A DNA stretch of 64,000 nt from Anaerolineaceae bacterium (GCA_029265815.1 JAJUGU010000006.1:1-64000); one strand, 5' to 3'; counted from the first letter of the stretch, positions 26,474 to 35,372 are shown. The notes: a model not told the origin generated them from the letters alone. Translations and numbers: made by a program.

Positions 26474-27181
26474 TCAAACTGCAACTGTTGAACTGGCTGC
26501 CTTGGGTTGGAAATAACTTTCAGAAAACAGAGACTGAAAGTGTGGCACACTCAAGTTTGCAGAAAATGAAAGGGTGTTTGTTTTGAAGAAAAGTACTGAT
26601 TGAGCCAGCAATGGAATTTCTTCAACATTATGAGTGGTAAATATCAAAGTTATTTCAGGATTGGCCTCTTTAATGTGATTTATTATGGATGCTTTAGAAG
26701 CGGGGCCTATCGAGTGGAAAGGTTCGTCCATTAGAATGAAAGCTGGATGATGAAGCAGCCCGCGAATGAGAGCTGTTTTTTGTTTCATTCCGCCCGAGAG
26801 CTGATAAGGATATTGATTTGTGAAGTCTGAAAGATCGCAAATTTCAAGCCACTGGCGATATTCTCGTAAGGTTTCATTGGAAATTGGAGATTTTCGAATT
26901 CGATACGGCAGCAGGATATTTTCTTCTATCATTAAATGTGGAAAAAGACGTGGTTCCTGAAACAAGATGACTGGTTCTGGGCCGAACAATTTGAAATTTC
27001 CACCAGTCAGAGGTTCGAGCCCCGCAAGAATCCTGATCAAAGTGGTTTTTCCCGCACCTGAAGGCGCGAAAAGTGCCATCCGATCACCGCAGTGCACTTT
27101 GAAGGTTAGCCCTCGAATTACCTGATTTGAGTTATAGTCTTTGTAAAGGTTGTTCACTTCAAGCATCAAATCAGCTGCCAT
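26474..27181 (-). CDS. ABC transporter ATP-binding protein (NitT/TauT type)
   Basis: Nucleotide-binding subunit of an importer. The 235-residue protein has Walker A APSGAGKTTL near residue 37, a Q-loop FQEPRLFP near 73, the signature YQLSGGMKQK near 120-130, and Walker B FILMDEPF near 148-155, with the switch His in TTHNVEE. The LSGGMKQ form and short length are typical of the nitrate/taurine/aliphatic-sulfonate family. ATG 27181 follows GGAG, 2 bases after the permease stop. Downstream is hydC at 21 bases. The substrate is not indicated by sequence. Confidence 0.93.
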   Translation of the reverse strand: MAADLMLEVNNLYKDYNSNQVIRGLTFKVHCGDRMALFAPSGAGKTTLIRILAGLEPLTGGNFKLFGPEPVILFQEPRLFPHLMIEENILLPYRIRKSPISNETLREYRQWLEICDLSDFTNQYPYQLSGGMKQKTALIRGLLHHPAFILMDEPFHSIGPASKASIINHIKEANPEITLIFTTHNVEEIPLLAQSVLFFKTNTLSFSANLSVPHFQSLFSESYFQPKAASSTVAV

Positions 27182-27183
27182 TT

Positions 27184-27945
27184 TTACTCCTGATAGTAGA
27201 ACTTGCGAAAGAAAACGGAAAATATGGTTGATTGGAGCGCTTGATATAGCAAGGTCAAGATCATCAAGACGAGTAAATAGAAAAACACTTCTTTCATATC
27301 GAACATGATCCGTGCATGGTTCAAAAGGTATCCGAGACCGTCCTGTGAACCGATAAATTCACCCAAAATTACCACTTTCACGGCCATACTCACACCCAGG
27401 CTCAGATTGCTCTGGATTACAGGAACGAGCGAAGGGATAAAGCTATAACAAATTGTTTGCCAGCGAGAACAATTGAGTGTTTTGAGATATTCTTCCTGTT
27501 TAAGGTTTCTTTTTGATAGTCCGTTGACTGTGTTTATGGCAAGGGTGGGAAGGGTCAACACCGCGACAAGAAGGATAGGGGTAATACTACCGATGCCGAA
27601 CATTAACAAGAAGATTACGCCAAGGATGGTGCCCGGCACAACCTGCAAGGCAACCATCAGCGAATTCAACGAGTTATTCAATTTCAAGATCGCGGCAATC
27701 ACACCTGAGAGAGTGCCAATGCCAAAAGCAATCAAAAAACCTGCAGCAACACGGAAGACAGTAGTTAAAAGATGGTGGGCAAAATCAACCGGCAGAAAGG
27801 TGGATATGCCTCTTAAGATTGCCATGGGCGAAGGGATGATGTAGGGAGGGTAAAAGAGGGATGCTCCTGCCCAAACTGCTAAGATTAGCAGAACCCCAAC
27901 GGCCTCATTGAGCAGAGATGTAATAAAAATCCGCGAAGTTTTCAT
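27184..27945 (-). CDS. ABC transporter permease (NitT/TauT type)
   Basis: Membrane subunit of the importer. The 253-residue protein has about six membrane helices and the cytoplasmic EAA loop typical of BPD permeases (near residue 150-180, VNGLSKRNLKQEEYLKTLNC). ATG 27945 lies inside the substrate-binding-protein gene, overlapping by 41 bases; the RBS is weak, so translation is probably coupled. The N-terminal MKTSRIFITSLL is a plausible short leader into the first helix. The substrate is unknown. Confidence 0.9.
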   Translation of the reverse strand: MKTSRIFITSLLNEAVGVLLILAVWAGASLFYPPYIIPSPMAILRGISTFLPVDFAHHLLTTVFRVAAGFLIAFGIGTLSGVIAAILKLNNSLNSLMVALQVVPGTILGVIFLLMFGIGSITPILLVAVLTLPTLAINTVNGLSKRNLKQEEYLKTLNCSRWQTICYSFIPSLVPVIQSNLSLGVSMAVKVVILGEFIGSQDGLGYLLNHARIMFDMKEVFFYLLVLMILTLLYQALQSTIFSVFFRKFYYQE

Positions 27946-28921
27946 TGAGGGGTTTTCCGATCGTCTGATAGTAAGTTTCGACAGAAGATTGCATTTCTTC
28001 GTTGCTTAGAAAGAAGTATCTAGTACGAGATAGAGCTTTGGTGAGTTTTTCAGCAGGTATTTTGTAATAGCTTTGAACCATAGCGATGGCGTCTTCAGGG
28101 TTCTTTTGCACAAATTCGACAGCGTCGGAAAGCGTCTGATTGAATGCGTCAATGGACTCCTCATTGGCATCCGCCCATTCCGGTTGAACAAATGCTGCCA
28201 CCTGCGGATAGCCCTGTGCACTTCCGGTTTCTTTATTCCATTCGTCGAATAAATCGAGTGAGATGTAAATATTTGGTTGATCCTCGATGAGAGACACATT
28301 GGGTTCTGGCAGAACCACAGCTGTTGCTGTGCCCTGTTTAAGTAACTCGATCGACGATTCAAATGGCAAGTAGACTGGGGTTACATCACTTTTCCAGGTT
28401 AATCCTTCTCTTTCAGCCAGGAATTGAATCACTTGTTCGATTGGAGATCCTTCAAATGGAACATAGATGGACTGACCATCAAGCTCGGAGACGCTGTTGA
28501 TTTGATTACCGTAGGTTACCAGGTAGGAAAGACCTGAAACATACGAGGAGATCATTTGAATAGGGGCGTCATTAGAAAAAAGGTCTACTCCTACCGATAG
28601 ACCGGTAACCAGAATATCTGCCTCACCTCGTAGAAAAAGTGTGTTCGCCTGAGCCTGGTTGGTATAAAGCTGGAGGTCTATGTTATTCAGTCTGTTTGCA
28701 GCGATGATGACCGGGATTGAAGATGAGGAAGCAGGGGCGTAAATGACCAGCGTTTCATCCTGTGAAACACCAGTTAATCCTGTTTTGATCTCTTCAGTGG
28801 AAGAAATTTCAGGACGGGTTGAGTTTTGTTGAGTTGTGGGTTCGGGAATTGTCGAACAGCCGGTAATTAGTCCAAAAGTAATTCCAATAAGTGTTAAAAC
28901 TACCAAAATTTTTCGTTGCAT
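27905..28921 (-). CDS. ABC transporter substrate-binding lipoprotein (NitT/TauT / SsuA-like)
   Basis: Captures the solute outside the membrane. The 338-residue protein has a lipoprotein signal with lipobox ITGCS (Cys near residue 22), then a periplasmic-binding type II fold. Segments such as GEADILVTGL near 120 and YVPFEGSPIE near 170 resemble the NMT1/SsuA group that binds nitrate, sulfonates or thiamine precursors. It is the first gene of the six-gene run that continues into hydCBA. Start ATG 28921 has only a modest RBS. The ligand cannot be named from sequence. Confidence 0.9.
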   Translation of the reverse strand: MQRKILVVLTLIGITFGLITGCSTIPEPTTQQNSTRPEISSTEEIKTGLTGVSQDETLVIYAPASSSSIPVIIAANRLNNIDLQLYTNQAQANTLFLRGEADILVTGLSVGVDLFSNDAPIQMISSYVSGLSYLVTYGNQINSVSELDGQSIYVPFEGSPIEQVIQFLAEREGLTWKSDVTPVYLPFESSIELLKQGTATAVVLPEPNVSLIEDQPNIYISLDLFDEWNKETGSAQGYPQVAAFVQPEWADANEESIDAFNQTLSDAVEFVQKNPEDAIAMVQSYYKIPAEKLTKALSRTRYFFLSNEEMQSSVETYYQTIGKPLNENFADFYYISAQ

Positions 28922-29008
28922 TCGATATCACCATACAAGTAAGATTTGGATTTCTACCGATCAAAAAGAAAAACGTTTGTAGACGAGTCACAGAGCAAGA
29001 GTGCCGTG

Positions 29009-29041
29009 TTCCCTCCTGTAATGTAGGGTTACAAGAGGGAA
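29009..29041 (-). terminator. Stem-loop downstream of the CBS-domain gene
   Basis: The stem ttccctc/gagggaa is extended by tgtaa/ttaca across a seven-base loop. It lies about 10 bases after the CBS gene stop and upstream of the ABC-hydrogenase operon. It lacks a T tract, so it may be a terminator, a processing hairpin or a leader structure. Confidence 0.5.
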
Positions 29042-29050
29042 TCGGCGCAG

Positions 29051-29890
29051 CTATGAATAAAACTTTTGCACTACCATTAAGAACAGGTCACTTTCAGTGA
29101 TGATCCCAACCATTTTCTTTTCATCATCCATCACTGGAAGGACATGTATTTTGTGATCCAGCATCACCCTGGCTGCTGCGTCAATTTCTTCATCTTGTGA
29201 AATGGTGATCACTGGAGTAGTCATCAGTTTCTCAACATCCTGTGTGAGGATCTTAAGAGATAGTTCCTGGTTGTTGCGAGAAACCATTCGAGAGGGATCA
29301 CTGCTCATTAAATCCGTGCGTGTCACCATACCCACAAGCTGATCATCTTCAACCACCGGTAGGCTGCGGATACGTTTTGTTCCCATTAAACGGTGGGCTT
29401 CGAGCAAACTGGTTGTTTTTTCAATCGAGACGACTTCGTCGGTCATATAATTTTTGATATAGATCGGCTTTTTCATCTCTGTATATGCAGCAATTAAAAA
29501 CCGCAGGATATCAGAATTGGTGACGATCCCCACCAATTTTTCATTTTCAACCACCGGTAAGGCAGTGATCTTATTTTCGAGCATAATGCGTGCGGCTTTG
29601 GGAATTGATGAATCGGGCAATATCGTCAACGGTTTGAGAGTCATCACGCGGCCCACCTTTTCGTCTTCGAGGTCTGCGTTTGTGTGCCACGAACCTTCTC
29701 CTAGGATGGAAAGATCCAGGCGCAACAAGCCGCGACGGGTGATAATGCCTACTAATCTGTCATCTCTCATCACAGGTAATGCGCGTATTTTTTTATCTGC
29801 AATCAATTTTCTGGCTTCAGAAAGAGGTGTTTCTTCTGAAACTGTGATTACTGGAGTAGACATCCAGCTTTTAACAAGTTGGTTACTCAT
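29051..29890 (-). CDS. Four-CBS-domain protein
   Basis: A 279-residue protein made of four CBS motifs in tandem, at about residues 8-60, 82-135, 148-200 and 222-275. Each carries the pattern ALPV or SLPV followed by LVGIIT or LVGMVT. Two Bateman modules would bind adenine nucleotides (AMP, ATP) and sense cellular energy state. No catalytic domain is attached, so it should act on a partner. RBS GGAG precedes ATG 29890. It sits between an atypical response regulator and the ABC-hydrogenase operon, all on the same strand but separated by hairpins. Confidence 0.92.
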   Translation of the reverse strand: MSNQLVKSWMSTPVITVSEETPLSEARKLIADKKIRALPVMRDDRLVGIITRRGLLRLDLSILGEGSWHTNADLEDEKVGRVMTLKPLTILPDSSIPKAARIMLENKITALPVVENEKLVGIVTNSDILRFLIAAYTEMKKPIYIKNYMTDEVVSIEKTTSLLEAHRLMGTKRIRSLPVVEDDQLVGMVTRTDLMSSDPSRMVSRNNQELSLKILTQDVEKLMTTPVITISQDEEIDAAARVMLDHKIHVLPVMDDEKKMVGIITESDLFLMVVQKFYS

Positions 29891-30004
29891 TTGAATTTCT
29901 CCATCAGTATTTTTAAAATGAGTTCAGGTCAAAATCCAAATCACAGTTTACGCTGAACCTCGATCTACGACATCAGGAGAAAAGTCGAATTTTTAATGAT
30001 TAAA

Positions 30005-30042
30005 AAGTTCAAAAGAATCTCATCATTAATGATGAGATTCTT
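30005..30042 (-). terminator. Rho-independent terminator of the LuxR-type regulator gene
   Basis: A perfect 30-base palindrome (30013-30042, arms aagaatctcatcatt) is followed on the minus strand by TTGAACTTTTT. It lies about 45 bases after the stop of the 30088 gene and before the CBS gene start. Confidence 0.75.
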
Positions 30043-30087
30043 GCATCTTTTTGATGAATCACTCGTAATATTTCGGGGATTTTAAAT

Positions 30088-30771
30088 TCAGGAGGATTGC
30101 AATGATGAATCGGGTTTATCTTCCATTTGAGGGATGACTCCAGCCCGCATGGCGTAGATTACCGCCTGTGTCCGGCTGGATACTTCCAGCTTGGCGAGGA
30201 TACGACTTACATGAGAATGCACAGTGGCGGTACTTAAAACCATTAACTTTGCAATTTCCTGGTTACTGTACCCCTTCGCCATATATTTAAGCACATCTAG
30301 TTCACGCTCTGTTAGCTTTTCGATCAGACCTTCGCGTTCTTCATTAGTGGTGATCTGTTTCAGAACATGCCCGATAACAGAAGGGTGCAACCAGGCGTCT
30401 CCTTTGGCAACTGTACGGATTGCTTGAAGCAGCTCAGGTTCGCTGGCATCTTTAAGAACAAAACCTATGGCTCCAGCATTCAATGCAGGCAACACTTTAT
30501 CGCTGGTATTCACTCCAGAAAAAATCAAAATATTGATTGAGGGATCATTTTTCTTAATCACTCTCGTTGCTTCAATGCCGTCCATCTCTGGCATATTCAA
30601 ATTCATTAGAACAACCTGAGGTTTTTGAGCAATGGCCAGGTCGATGGCCTTTTTACCGTTGTTCGCCACCCCTACCACTTCGATGTCATCATGATTTTTT
30701 AACATAGAAACCAGGCCGCTCAAGACGACCGGATAATCATCAACGATTAATAATCGAATATTTGGGTTCAT
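30088..30771 (-). CDS. NarL/LuxR-type response regulator lacking the phosphoacceptor Asp
   Basis: A 227-residue transcription factor. The receiver domain (residues 5-125) has the acidic pair VDDYP and the conserved Lys in FVLKDAS, but the phosphoacceptor position reads VVLMNLNMPEMDG with Asn (codon AAT, residue 57) where Asp is expected. The C-terminal LuxR helix-turn-helix spans about 150-210 (LTERELDVLKYMAKGYSNQEIAK). It probably binds DNA without canonical phosphorylation. No histidine kinase lies nearby. The start is ATG 30771, with a weak RBS. Targets are unknown; the adjacent CBS gene and ABC-hydrogenase operon are candidates by proximity only. Confidence 0.92.
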   Translation of the reverse strand: MNPNIRLLIVDDYPVVLSGLVSMLKNHDDIEVVGVANNGKKAIDLAIAQKPQVVLMNLNMPEMDGIEATRVIKKNDPSINILIFSGVNTSDKVLPALNAGAIGFVLKDASEPELLQAIRTVAKGDAWLHPSVIGHVLKQITTNEEREGLIEKLTERELDVLKYMAKGYSNQEIAKLMVLSTATVHSHVSRILAKLEVSSRTQAVIYAMRAGVIPQMEDKPDSSLQSS

Positions 30772-31152
30772 AAAAATTATGTATCACTCTCGTTAAAACT
30801 ATACTCAAAAAAATACAATTAATACCTGCAAGATTATTCATTTCGAATCTTAGAGATGACTATTGTTAAGTTGACTTAACTTTAACATAAATTATTCTTT
30901 TTTGCATCGATTTAATATTTGGGGAAACGAAACAGACATTCGAACAAAATAATCCCAAACAAAAATGGTTTAAAAAACGATTTTTCGCAGAAAAATTAAA
31001 AAGAATGAGCTGGAACAATGGTTAGAGCGAGCGGTAGAATTTTTAACACGTTTCAGGGTATTTGTTAATTCAGCCAATTATGATTCTTTACTGATCAAAA
31101 TTGTGATACGAACGGCAGTGAAATGGTGTTTAATAAATATGGAGGACAGGTC
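30772..31152. other. Divergent intergenic region with a perfect inverted repeat
   Basis: About 380 AT-rich bases between the divergent regulator and plsY. At 30865-30880 the sequence gttaagt-tg-acttaac is a perfect inverted repeat that could be an operator. Nothing else is recognisable. Confidence 0.45.
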
Positions 31153-31776
31153 ATGAACACGATATTCAGAGTTGGAATTATTCTGGTTGCGTATATCATT
31201 GGTTCCTGCCCAACTGCGCTGATTTATTCAAGAATGCGTCATCATGTGGATATCCGTACGCTGGGAGACGGTAACATGGGAGCGCGCAATACCAAGCGCC
31301 AATTTGGCTTCTATGCCGGGGCACTGGTAGCTACTGTGGATATTCTCAAGGGAGTGTTGGCGGTCATGTTAGCCATCTTGCTGTGTTTTCCGTTGGAATG
31401 GCAGCTGCTGGCGGGAGCGGCGGTTATCCTTGGGCATGATTTCCCTGTCTTTGCAAAATTCAAGGGCGGACAAGGGTTTGCAACCACCAGCGGAGTATTT
31501 TTGGCGTTGTTTCCCATTCCAGCCCTGATTGGTTTTGTTATCTACGCGTTCCTTTACCTTTTATTCCACAATTCCGATTTGTCAGCAGTGTTTGCTATGA
31601 GTCAACTCGTGTTGCATGTCGCACTTGACCGGGAGCCAGCGATCTCGTTGATTTTCATTGTGCTGGTGCTGCTGTTCATCCCATTTAAAAAGTGGCTGGA
31701 TAGACAGCGGGTAGAAATGATCGAGGGCGTAAAGAAAAAAGTGAAACAACAGAAACCACGGAAAATGGAAGAATAA
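31153..31776 (+). CDS. plsY: Glycerol-3-phosphate acyltransferase PlsY-like
   Basis: Membrane enzyme that transfers an acyl group from acyl phosphate to glycerol-3-phosphate, the first step of phospholipid synthesis. The 207-residue protein has about five membrane helices and the conserved PlsY motifs IGSCPTA near residue 12, then GDGNMGARN near 38 (Ser replaced by Met in the usual GSGNxGATN) and HDFPVFAKFKGGQGFAT near 94-110. ATG 31153 follows GGAGG by 7 bases, so the longer frame from 31123 is not used. The last 20 residues are Lys-rich and cytoplasmic. Confidence 0.92.
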   Translation: MNTIFRVGIILVAYIIGSCPTALIYSRMRHHVDIRTLGDGNMGARNTKRQFGFYAGALVATVDILKGVLAVMLAILLCFPLEWQLLAGAAVILGHDFPVFAKFKGGQGFATTSGVFLALFPIPALIGFVIYAFLYLLFHNSDLSAVFAMSQLVLHVALDREPAISLIFIVLVLLFIPFKKWLDRQRVEMIEGVKKKVKQQKPRKMEE

Positions 31777-32023
31777 GGCAGATTAGTAAAACACGTAACC
31801 CATAAAAAACGAATAGATTACAAAATATTTTTATACAACAGAATTTATTGAGTTATGTCTGACGGGATTGTTTTACAATGCCAAAACGCATCGTTCACTT
31901 TGACAGGCCTGGTGGCAAAAGACTAAAACCAAATACACGAAAGAGAGTAAAAGAACGATAGAGGTGCTATTGTGATATCGTTTGGATGTTTAGTGGTTTT
32001 CGCTTTTTTGCTCAATGTTTTTC
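31777..32023. other. Convergent intergenic region after plsY
   Basis: About 250 AT-rich bases between convergent plsY and rnz. It contains a cacgaaag unit at 31936-31943 but no clear terminator hairpin or gene. Confidence 0.4.
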
Positions 32024-32941
32024 TTATTCACGCTTAATGGTGAAGGTATCAAAGTCGCGGGCTACGGAAGTATTTTCGAAAACAGCCTGAGCTTCGTTAA
32101 GGATGTCTTTGTCGCGATAACGGCGGCTGAGGTGGGTGAGCATTAGTTTTCCAGCACCGACTTGCCTGGCAAATTCAGCGGCCTGGCGCGCAGTAATGTG
32201 GGCGAACTGCCTGGCCATGTCTTTATCTTCGTCAAGGTAAGTGGCCTCCATAACAATGCCGTCTACATCTTTCAATAGATCCACAAGGCTGGCCGTTTCA
32301 CCCAGATCACCAATGGCAGCCAGGCGAGTGCCAGGACGAAATTCTCCTAAAAGCATCTCGGGGGTAATGATGCGCCCGTTTTCAAGAGTAATCGATTCGC
32401 CTCTAACCAGTTTCCCGCGCATCGGGCCGGCGGGAATTCCGAGCTCGTCAGCTTTCTCAGCAAGGAAAGGTCTGCGCCCTTTCTCTTCAAAGAGAAAGCC
32501 ATAGCAATCGGATCCCCGATGGTTAACAGGGAAAGCGGTCACAGTAAAATCGAGAGCATCGAAAATGACACCGGGCTGAATCTCGATCAGAGAAACTGGC
32601 ATTGCAGGCTTTGCCCCGCGTAACACCACATTGTATATTAGATCCCTGACACGTTCCAGGGCACTGGCTCCGCCGTAGATCTCGAGGTTGTCAATGCTTT
32701 CCCATCGCATAAAGGTGGAAAGCAAACCACCAAGGCCAAGGATGTGGTCAAGGTGGCCGTGGGTGATGAGGATGCGATTAAGGCGTTTGAATCCAATTCC
32801 AGATTGAAGGATTTGGCGCTGGGTGCCCTCACCGCAATCAATAAGGAAGCGGAATTCATCATGTTGAACCAGATAAGCAGGCAGGTTGCGTTTGGGCGAT
32901 GGAGCCGAGGCTGAGGTGCCGAGAAAAGTGATCTCAAACAA
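32024..32941 (-). CDS. rnz: Ribonuclease Z (tRNA 3'-processing)
   Basis: Zinc-dependent endonuclease that trims the 3' end of tRNA precursors lacking CCA. The 305-residue protein has the metallo-beta-lactamase core: the TSASAPSPKRN start loop of the ElaC family, THGHLDHILG near residue 60-69 giving the HxHxDH zinc ligands, a later GDLGET Asp, and HITARQAA plus a C-terminal HLSRRY His. Start is TTG 32941 with AAGGAA 8 bases ahead. The tRNA-Val gene in this window does not encode CCA, matching the need for this enzyme. Confidence 0.94.
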   Translation of the reverse strand: MFEITFLGTSASAPSPKRNLPAYLVQHDEFRFLIDCGEGTQRQILQSGIGFKRLNRILITHGHLDHILGLGGLLSTFMRWESIDNLEIYGGASALERVRDLIYNVVLRGAKPAMPVSLIEIQPGVIFDALDFTVTAFPVNHRGSDCYGFLFEEKGRRPFLAEKADELGIPAGPMRGKLVRGESITLENGRIITPEMLLGEFRPGTRLAAIGDLGETASLVDLLKDVDGIVMEATYLDEDKDMARQFAHITARQAAEFARQVGAGKLMLTHLSRRYRDKDILNEAQAVFENTSVARDFDTFTIKRE

Positions 32942-33107
32942 GGGCGGGTTCCTTTCAATGTCTATCTATTTTACTCCATCTTACCCGCGAGACTCTGACA
33001 GGTATTGGTATGAAACTTGCAATTATACGGGATATGCGCATGATTGATCCGTGTCAAGCGGCGTAGTGTATTGTAAAATGAAGGAAAAATACCGTTGGAG
33101 GCAGGAA

Positions 33108-33596
33108 ATGGAGTTTGAAAGTGTTTTAATTGAAAAACCGGAAGAAATCAACTTCATTCTTGGACAGTCACATTTTATTAAAACTGTTGAGGATCTGCAT
33201 GAGATTATGGTGAGCAGTGTGCCTGGTATCAAATTCGGCCTGGCGTTTTGTGAAGCCTCTGGAGCCTGCCTGATAAGATGTACCGGAACGGACGCTGCGA
33301 TGATCGAACTGGCGAAGAAAAATGCCATGCGCATCAGCGCCGGTCACAGCTTTATTCTTTTCCTGGGGGAAGGATATTACCCGATAAATGTACTCAACGC
33401 AATAAAAAATTTATCTGAGGTGTGCAGCATATTCTGCGCCACAGCCAACCCTGTGGAGGTAATTGTGTGCGATACCGGTAGAGGGCGGGGCATCATGGGT
33501 GTCGTGGATGGCGAAAAACCTCGAGGAATTGAAGGGGAAGTGGATGTGAAATGGCGCACAGACTTCCTGCGTAAAATCGGATACAAAGCAGGCTGA
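33108..33596 (+). CDS. Adenosine-specific kinase
   Basis: A 162-residue protein of the archaeal-type adenosine-specific kinase family (DUF355), known to phosphorylate adenosine to AMP in characterised members. Recognisable segments are FILGQSHFIKTVEDLHE near residue 20, FGLAFCEASGACL near 50, and ANPVEVIV followed by GRGRGIMGVVDG near 120-140. The family is more common in archaea than in bacteria. ATG 33108 follows GGAGG. It stands between the rnz gene and a lipoprotein gene with no clear functional link, so purine salvage is the most likely role. Confidence 0.88.
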   Translation: MEFESVLIEKPEEINFILGQSHFIKTVEDLHEIMVSSVPGIKFGLAFCEASGACLIRCTGTDAAMIELAKKNAMRISAGHSFILFLGEGYYPINVLNAIKNLSEVCSIFCATANPVEVIVCDTGRGRGIMGVVDGEKPRGIEGEVDVKWRTDFLRKIGYKAG

Positions 33597-33631
33597 AGCC
33601 TCGTTCACAGTCTGATGTTGAAGGAGAGAAC

Positions 33632-34591
33632 ATGAAAAAGATCATTCCGGTATTGCTTTTACTCAGTATGATTTTAGGTGGATGCAGCCTGCTGCAACAG
33701 GATTCAGGCAGTCAGACCCTCAGTGATGCAGAAATGGCCACCCGCGTTGCAGAATTACTTGCCACGATGACCACACCCACTGAAGAGATCCTCTTTCCAG
33801 CCACACCAACCGTGGGGCTTCCGACGGTGATTCTACCCACGACCACGCCGGTAGTGGTCACCACAGAACCACCAGCGGAAGAGACTCCGGAGGTGACTGT
33901 TGAGCCTGAAGTTACCAGCCAAGTTGAAATCACCAATACGCCTGAACCGACAGGAACAACAGAACCAACCGCTACTCTACCGGCCGGAGATCCGATCAAC
34001 AGGCTGGGTGAGCCAACCGGTTTTGATCCTATGGATAGCTTCCAAAAATGGGCGTGGCCAACTGATTCCGATAAATTCCTCAAAGTCACGTTTGCTGATG
34101 GTTTTATGCAGATGACAGGATTGACTTCTCTGGCGGGATGGCGACTGCCGCTCATCACACAACAAACGAATACTTATATTGAATTAACCGCCAATTCTGG
34201 CAATTGCGAAGGTAAGGACTCGTATGGCATTATTTACCGGGTGCCGGTGTTTAAGGAGCCCAACCAGGGGTACCTCTACGAAGTTACCTGCGACGGTTAC
34301 CTGCGAGTCTGGAAATGGGATGGTGAGGTACCACCTGACGGCGCAGCGGAGAGCCTGATCAACTGGAAACAATCACCCGACCTTAAGACCGGGGCTAACC
34401 AGACCAACCGCCTGGGCGTCTTGGTAGTGGGCAAGAATATGAAGGTTTACGTTAATGGTGTGTTACAGGGTGAAGCTACCAATTCATCTTTCAGTGCGGG
34501 ATTCTTTGGTGTGTTCGTAAGATCGGTCACCACCGACGATTACACGGTAAAGTTTGATGAGATGAAGTACTGGGAAAACCCGGCCTACTAG
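33632..34591 (+). CDS. Secreted lipoprotein with Thr/Pro-rich linker and laminin-G/DUF1080-like domain
   Basis: A 319-residue lipoprotein (lipobox ILGGCS near residue 20). Residues 50-120 are a Thr/Pro/Val/Glu linker like those of other surface proteins in this window. The C-terminal domain of about 190 residues has a jelly-roll-like pattern ([35 protein letters not shown]) resembling concanavalin-type or DUF1080-like carbohydrate-binding domains. RBS AAGGAGAG is good. A terminator follows 20 bases after the stop. Ligand unknown. Confidence 0.8.
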   Translation: MKKIIPVLLLLSMILGGCSLLQQDSGSQTLSDAEMATRVAELLATMTTPTEEILFPATPTVGLPTVILPTTTPVVVTTEPPAEETPEVTVEPEVTSQVEITNTPEPTGTTEPTATLPAGDPINRLGEPTGFDPMDSFQKWAWPTDSDKFLKVTFADGFMQMTGLTSLAGWRLPLITQQTNTYIELTANSGNCEGKDSYGIIYRVPVFKEPNQGYLYEVTCDGYLRVWKWDGEVPPDGAAESLINWKQSPDLKTGANQTNRLGVLVVGKNMKVYVNGVLQGEATNSSFSAGFFGVFVRSVTTDDYTVKFDEMKYWENPAY

Positions 34592-34612
34592 TGCGAGAAT
34601 CTGATGATCGTC

Positions 34613-34643
34613 AAGCGGAGAGCATCAAGCGCTCCGCTTTTTT
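34613..34643 (+). terminator. Rho-independent terminator of the lipoprotein gene
   Basis: The stem aagcggag/ctccgctt, with an 11-base loop that can pair further, is followed by six T residues. Confidence 0.85.
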
Positions 34644-34719
34644 ATTTGAAAGACATTCGTTAGTTGTGGTGCGAAAATTTGCCATTCAGGCTAAAATCAG
34701 CGGTGGAGGAAGATTGGAA

Positions 34720-35139
34720 ATGAAAAGTTTTCGCAAGGAACTGGTGATGAATGTGCCTGCGAGGCTAGGGTTTGTGAATATTACGCCACAGGTGCAGACT
34801 GCTCTCCGTGAAAGCGGTATTCAGGAGGGGCTGGTACTGGTCAACCCGATGCATATTACGGCTTCTGTTTTTATCAATGATGATGAGAACGGATTGCATC
34901 GTGATTACGAAGCATGGTTGGAAAAGATCGCCCCACACGATCCAGTGAGCCAGTACCGCCACAACGACACTGGCGAGGATAATGCCGATGCGCATATTAA
35001 GCGCCAGGTGATGGGGCGAGAGGTGGTGGTGGCTGTTACCAATGGCCGGCTGGATTTTGGCACCTGGGAGCAAATTTTCTACGGGGAATTTGATGGTTAC
35101 CGTGCTAAAAGGGTGTTGATTAAAATTATCGGAGAATGA
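34720..35139 (+). CDS. YjbQ / UPF0047 family protein
   Basis: A 139-residue protein matching the secondary thiamine-phosphate-synthase/UPF0047 family: it starts [15 protein letters not shown], with [15 protein letters not shown] near residue 45, then the conserved acidic/His segment [14 protein letters not shown] near 85-98 and ends [12 protein letters not shown]. coli YjbQ can support thiamine-phosphate synthesis weakly; the physiological role is unsettled. ATG 34720 follows GGAGG. The region downstream carries an opposite-strand riboswitch transcript that would become antisense to this gene if its terminator were read through. Confidence 0.9.
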   Translation: MKSFRKELVMNVPARLGFVNITPQVQTALRESGIQEGLVLVNPMHITASVFINDDENGLHRDYEAWLEKIAPHDPVSQYRHNDTGEDNADAHIKRQVMGREVVVAVTNGRLDFGTWEQIFYGEFDGYRAKRVLIKIIGE

Positions 35140-35144
35140 ACCAG

Positions 35145-35169
35145 AATAATAAAACCGCCTGAAGCGGTT
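35145..35169 (-). terminator. Rho-independent terminator of the tandem c-di-GMP riboswitch transcript
   Basis: On the minus strand the stem aaccgc/gcggtt is followed by TTATTATT. It lies 23 bases beyond the second aptamer and 6 bases after the yjbQ stop on the other strand. Its strength may also be modulated by the aptamers. Confidence 0.75.
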
Positions 35170-35191
35170 AAAGTGAAAGGAAGGGCACTCT

Positions 35192-35296
35192 TCGGCTGCC
35201 TGGCAATCCTGGCTGTTACCTTTCTATTCGAAAATCAGCTTTAGACCCATAGCTTTGCGTCGCCGGTTTTCACCGGTTTTGCCTGTTCGGTTGCCA
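35192..35296 (-). promoter_or_regulatory. c-di-GMP-I (GEMM) riboswitch aptamer, second of two
   Basis: On the minus strand it reads AGGCAAAACCGGTGAAAACC, then GGCGACGCAAAGCTATGGGTCT, the class I c-di-GMP aptamer core, with a GAAA tetraloop capping the P2-like stem and a 3' part CAGCCAGGATTGCC. It matches the GEMM pattern GGCAAACC...GACGCAAAGC..GGGCCT. It is the promoter-distal copy; a terminator follows 23 bases on. Confidence 0.85.
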
Positions 35297-35372
35297 GTGT
35301 TTCATGGTTAATTCAAGAACCAACTTTAGATACACTGGCTTGCTTTACATGCTTTCGCATGTATCGCTATTA

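Noticed and set aside
29005-29046. Hairpin upstream of the ABC-hydrogenase operon as a metabolite riboswitch
   Set aside because: It is a simple stem-loop without any conserved aptamer core; more likely the 3' hairpin of the CBS gene.
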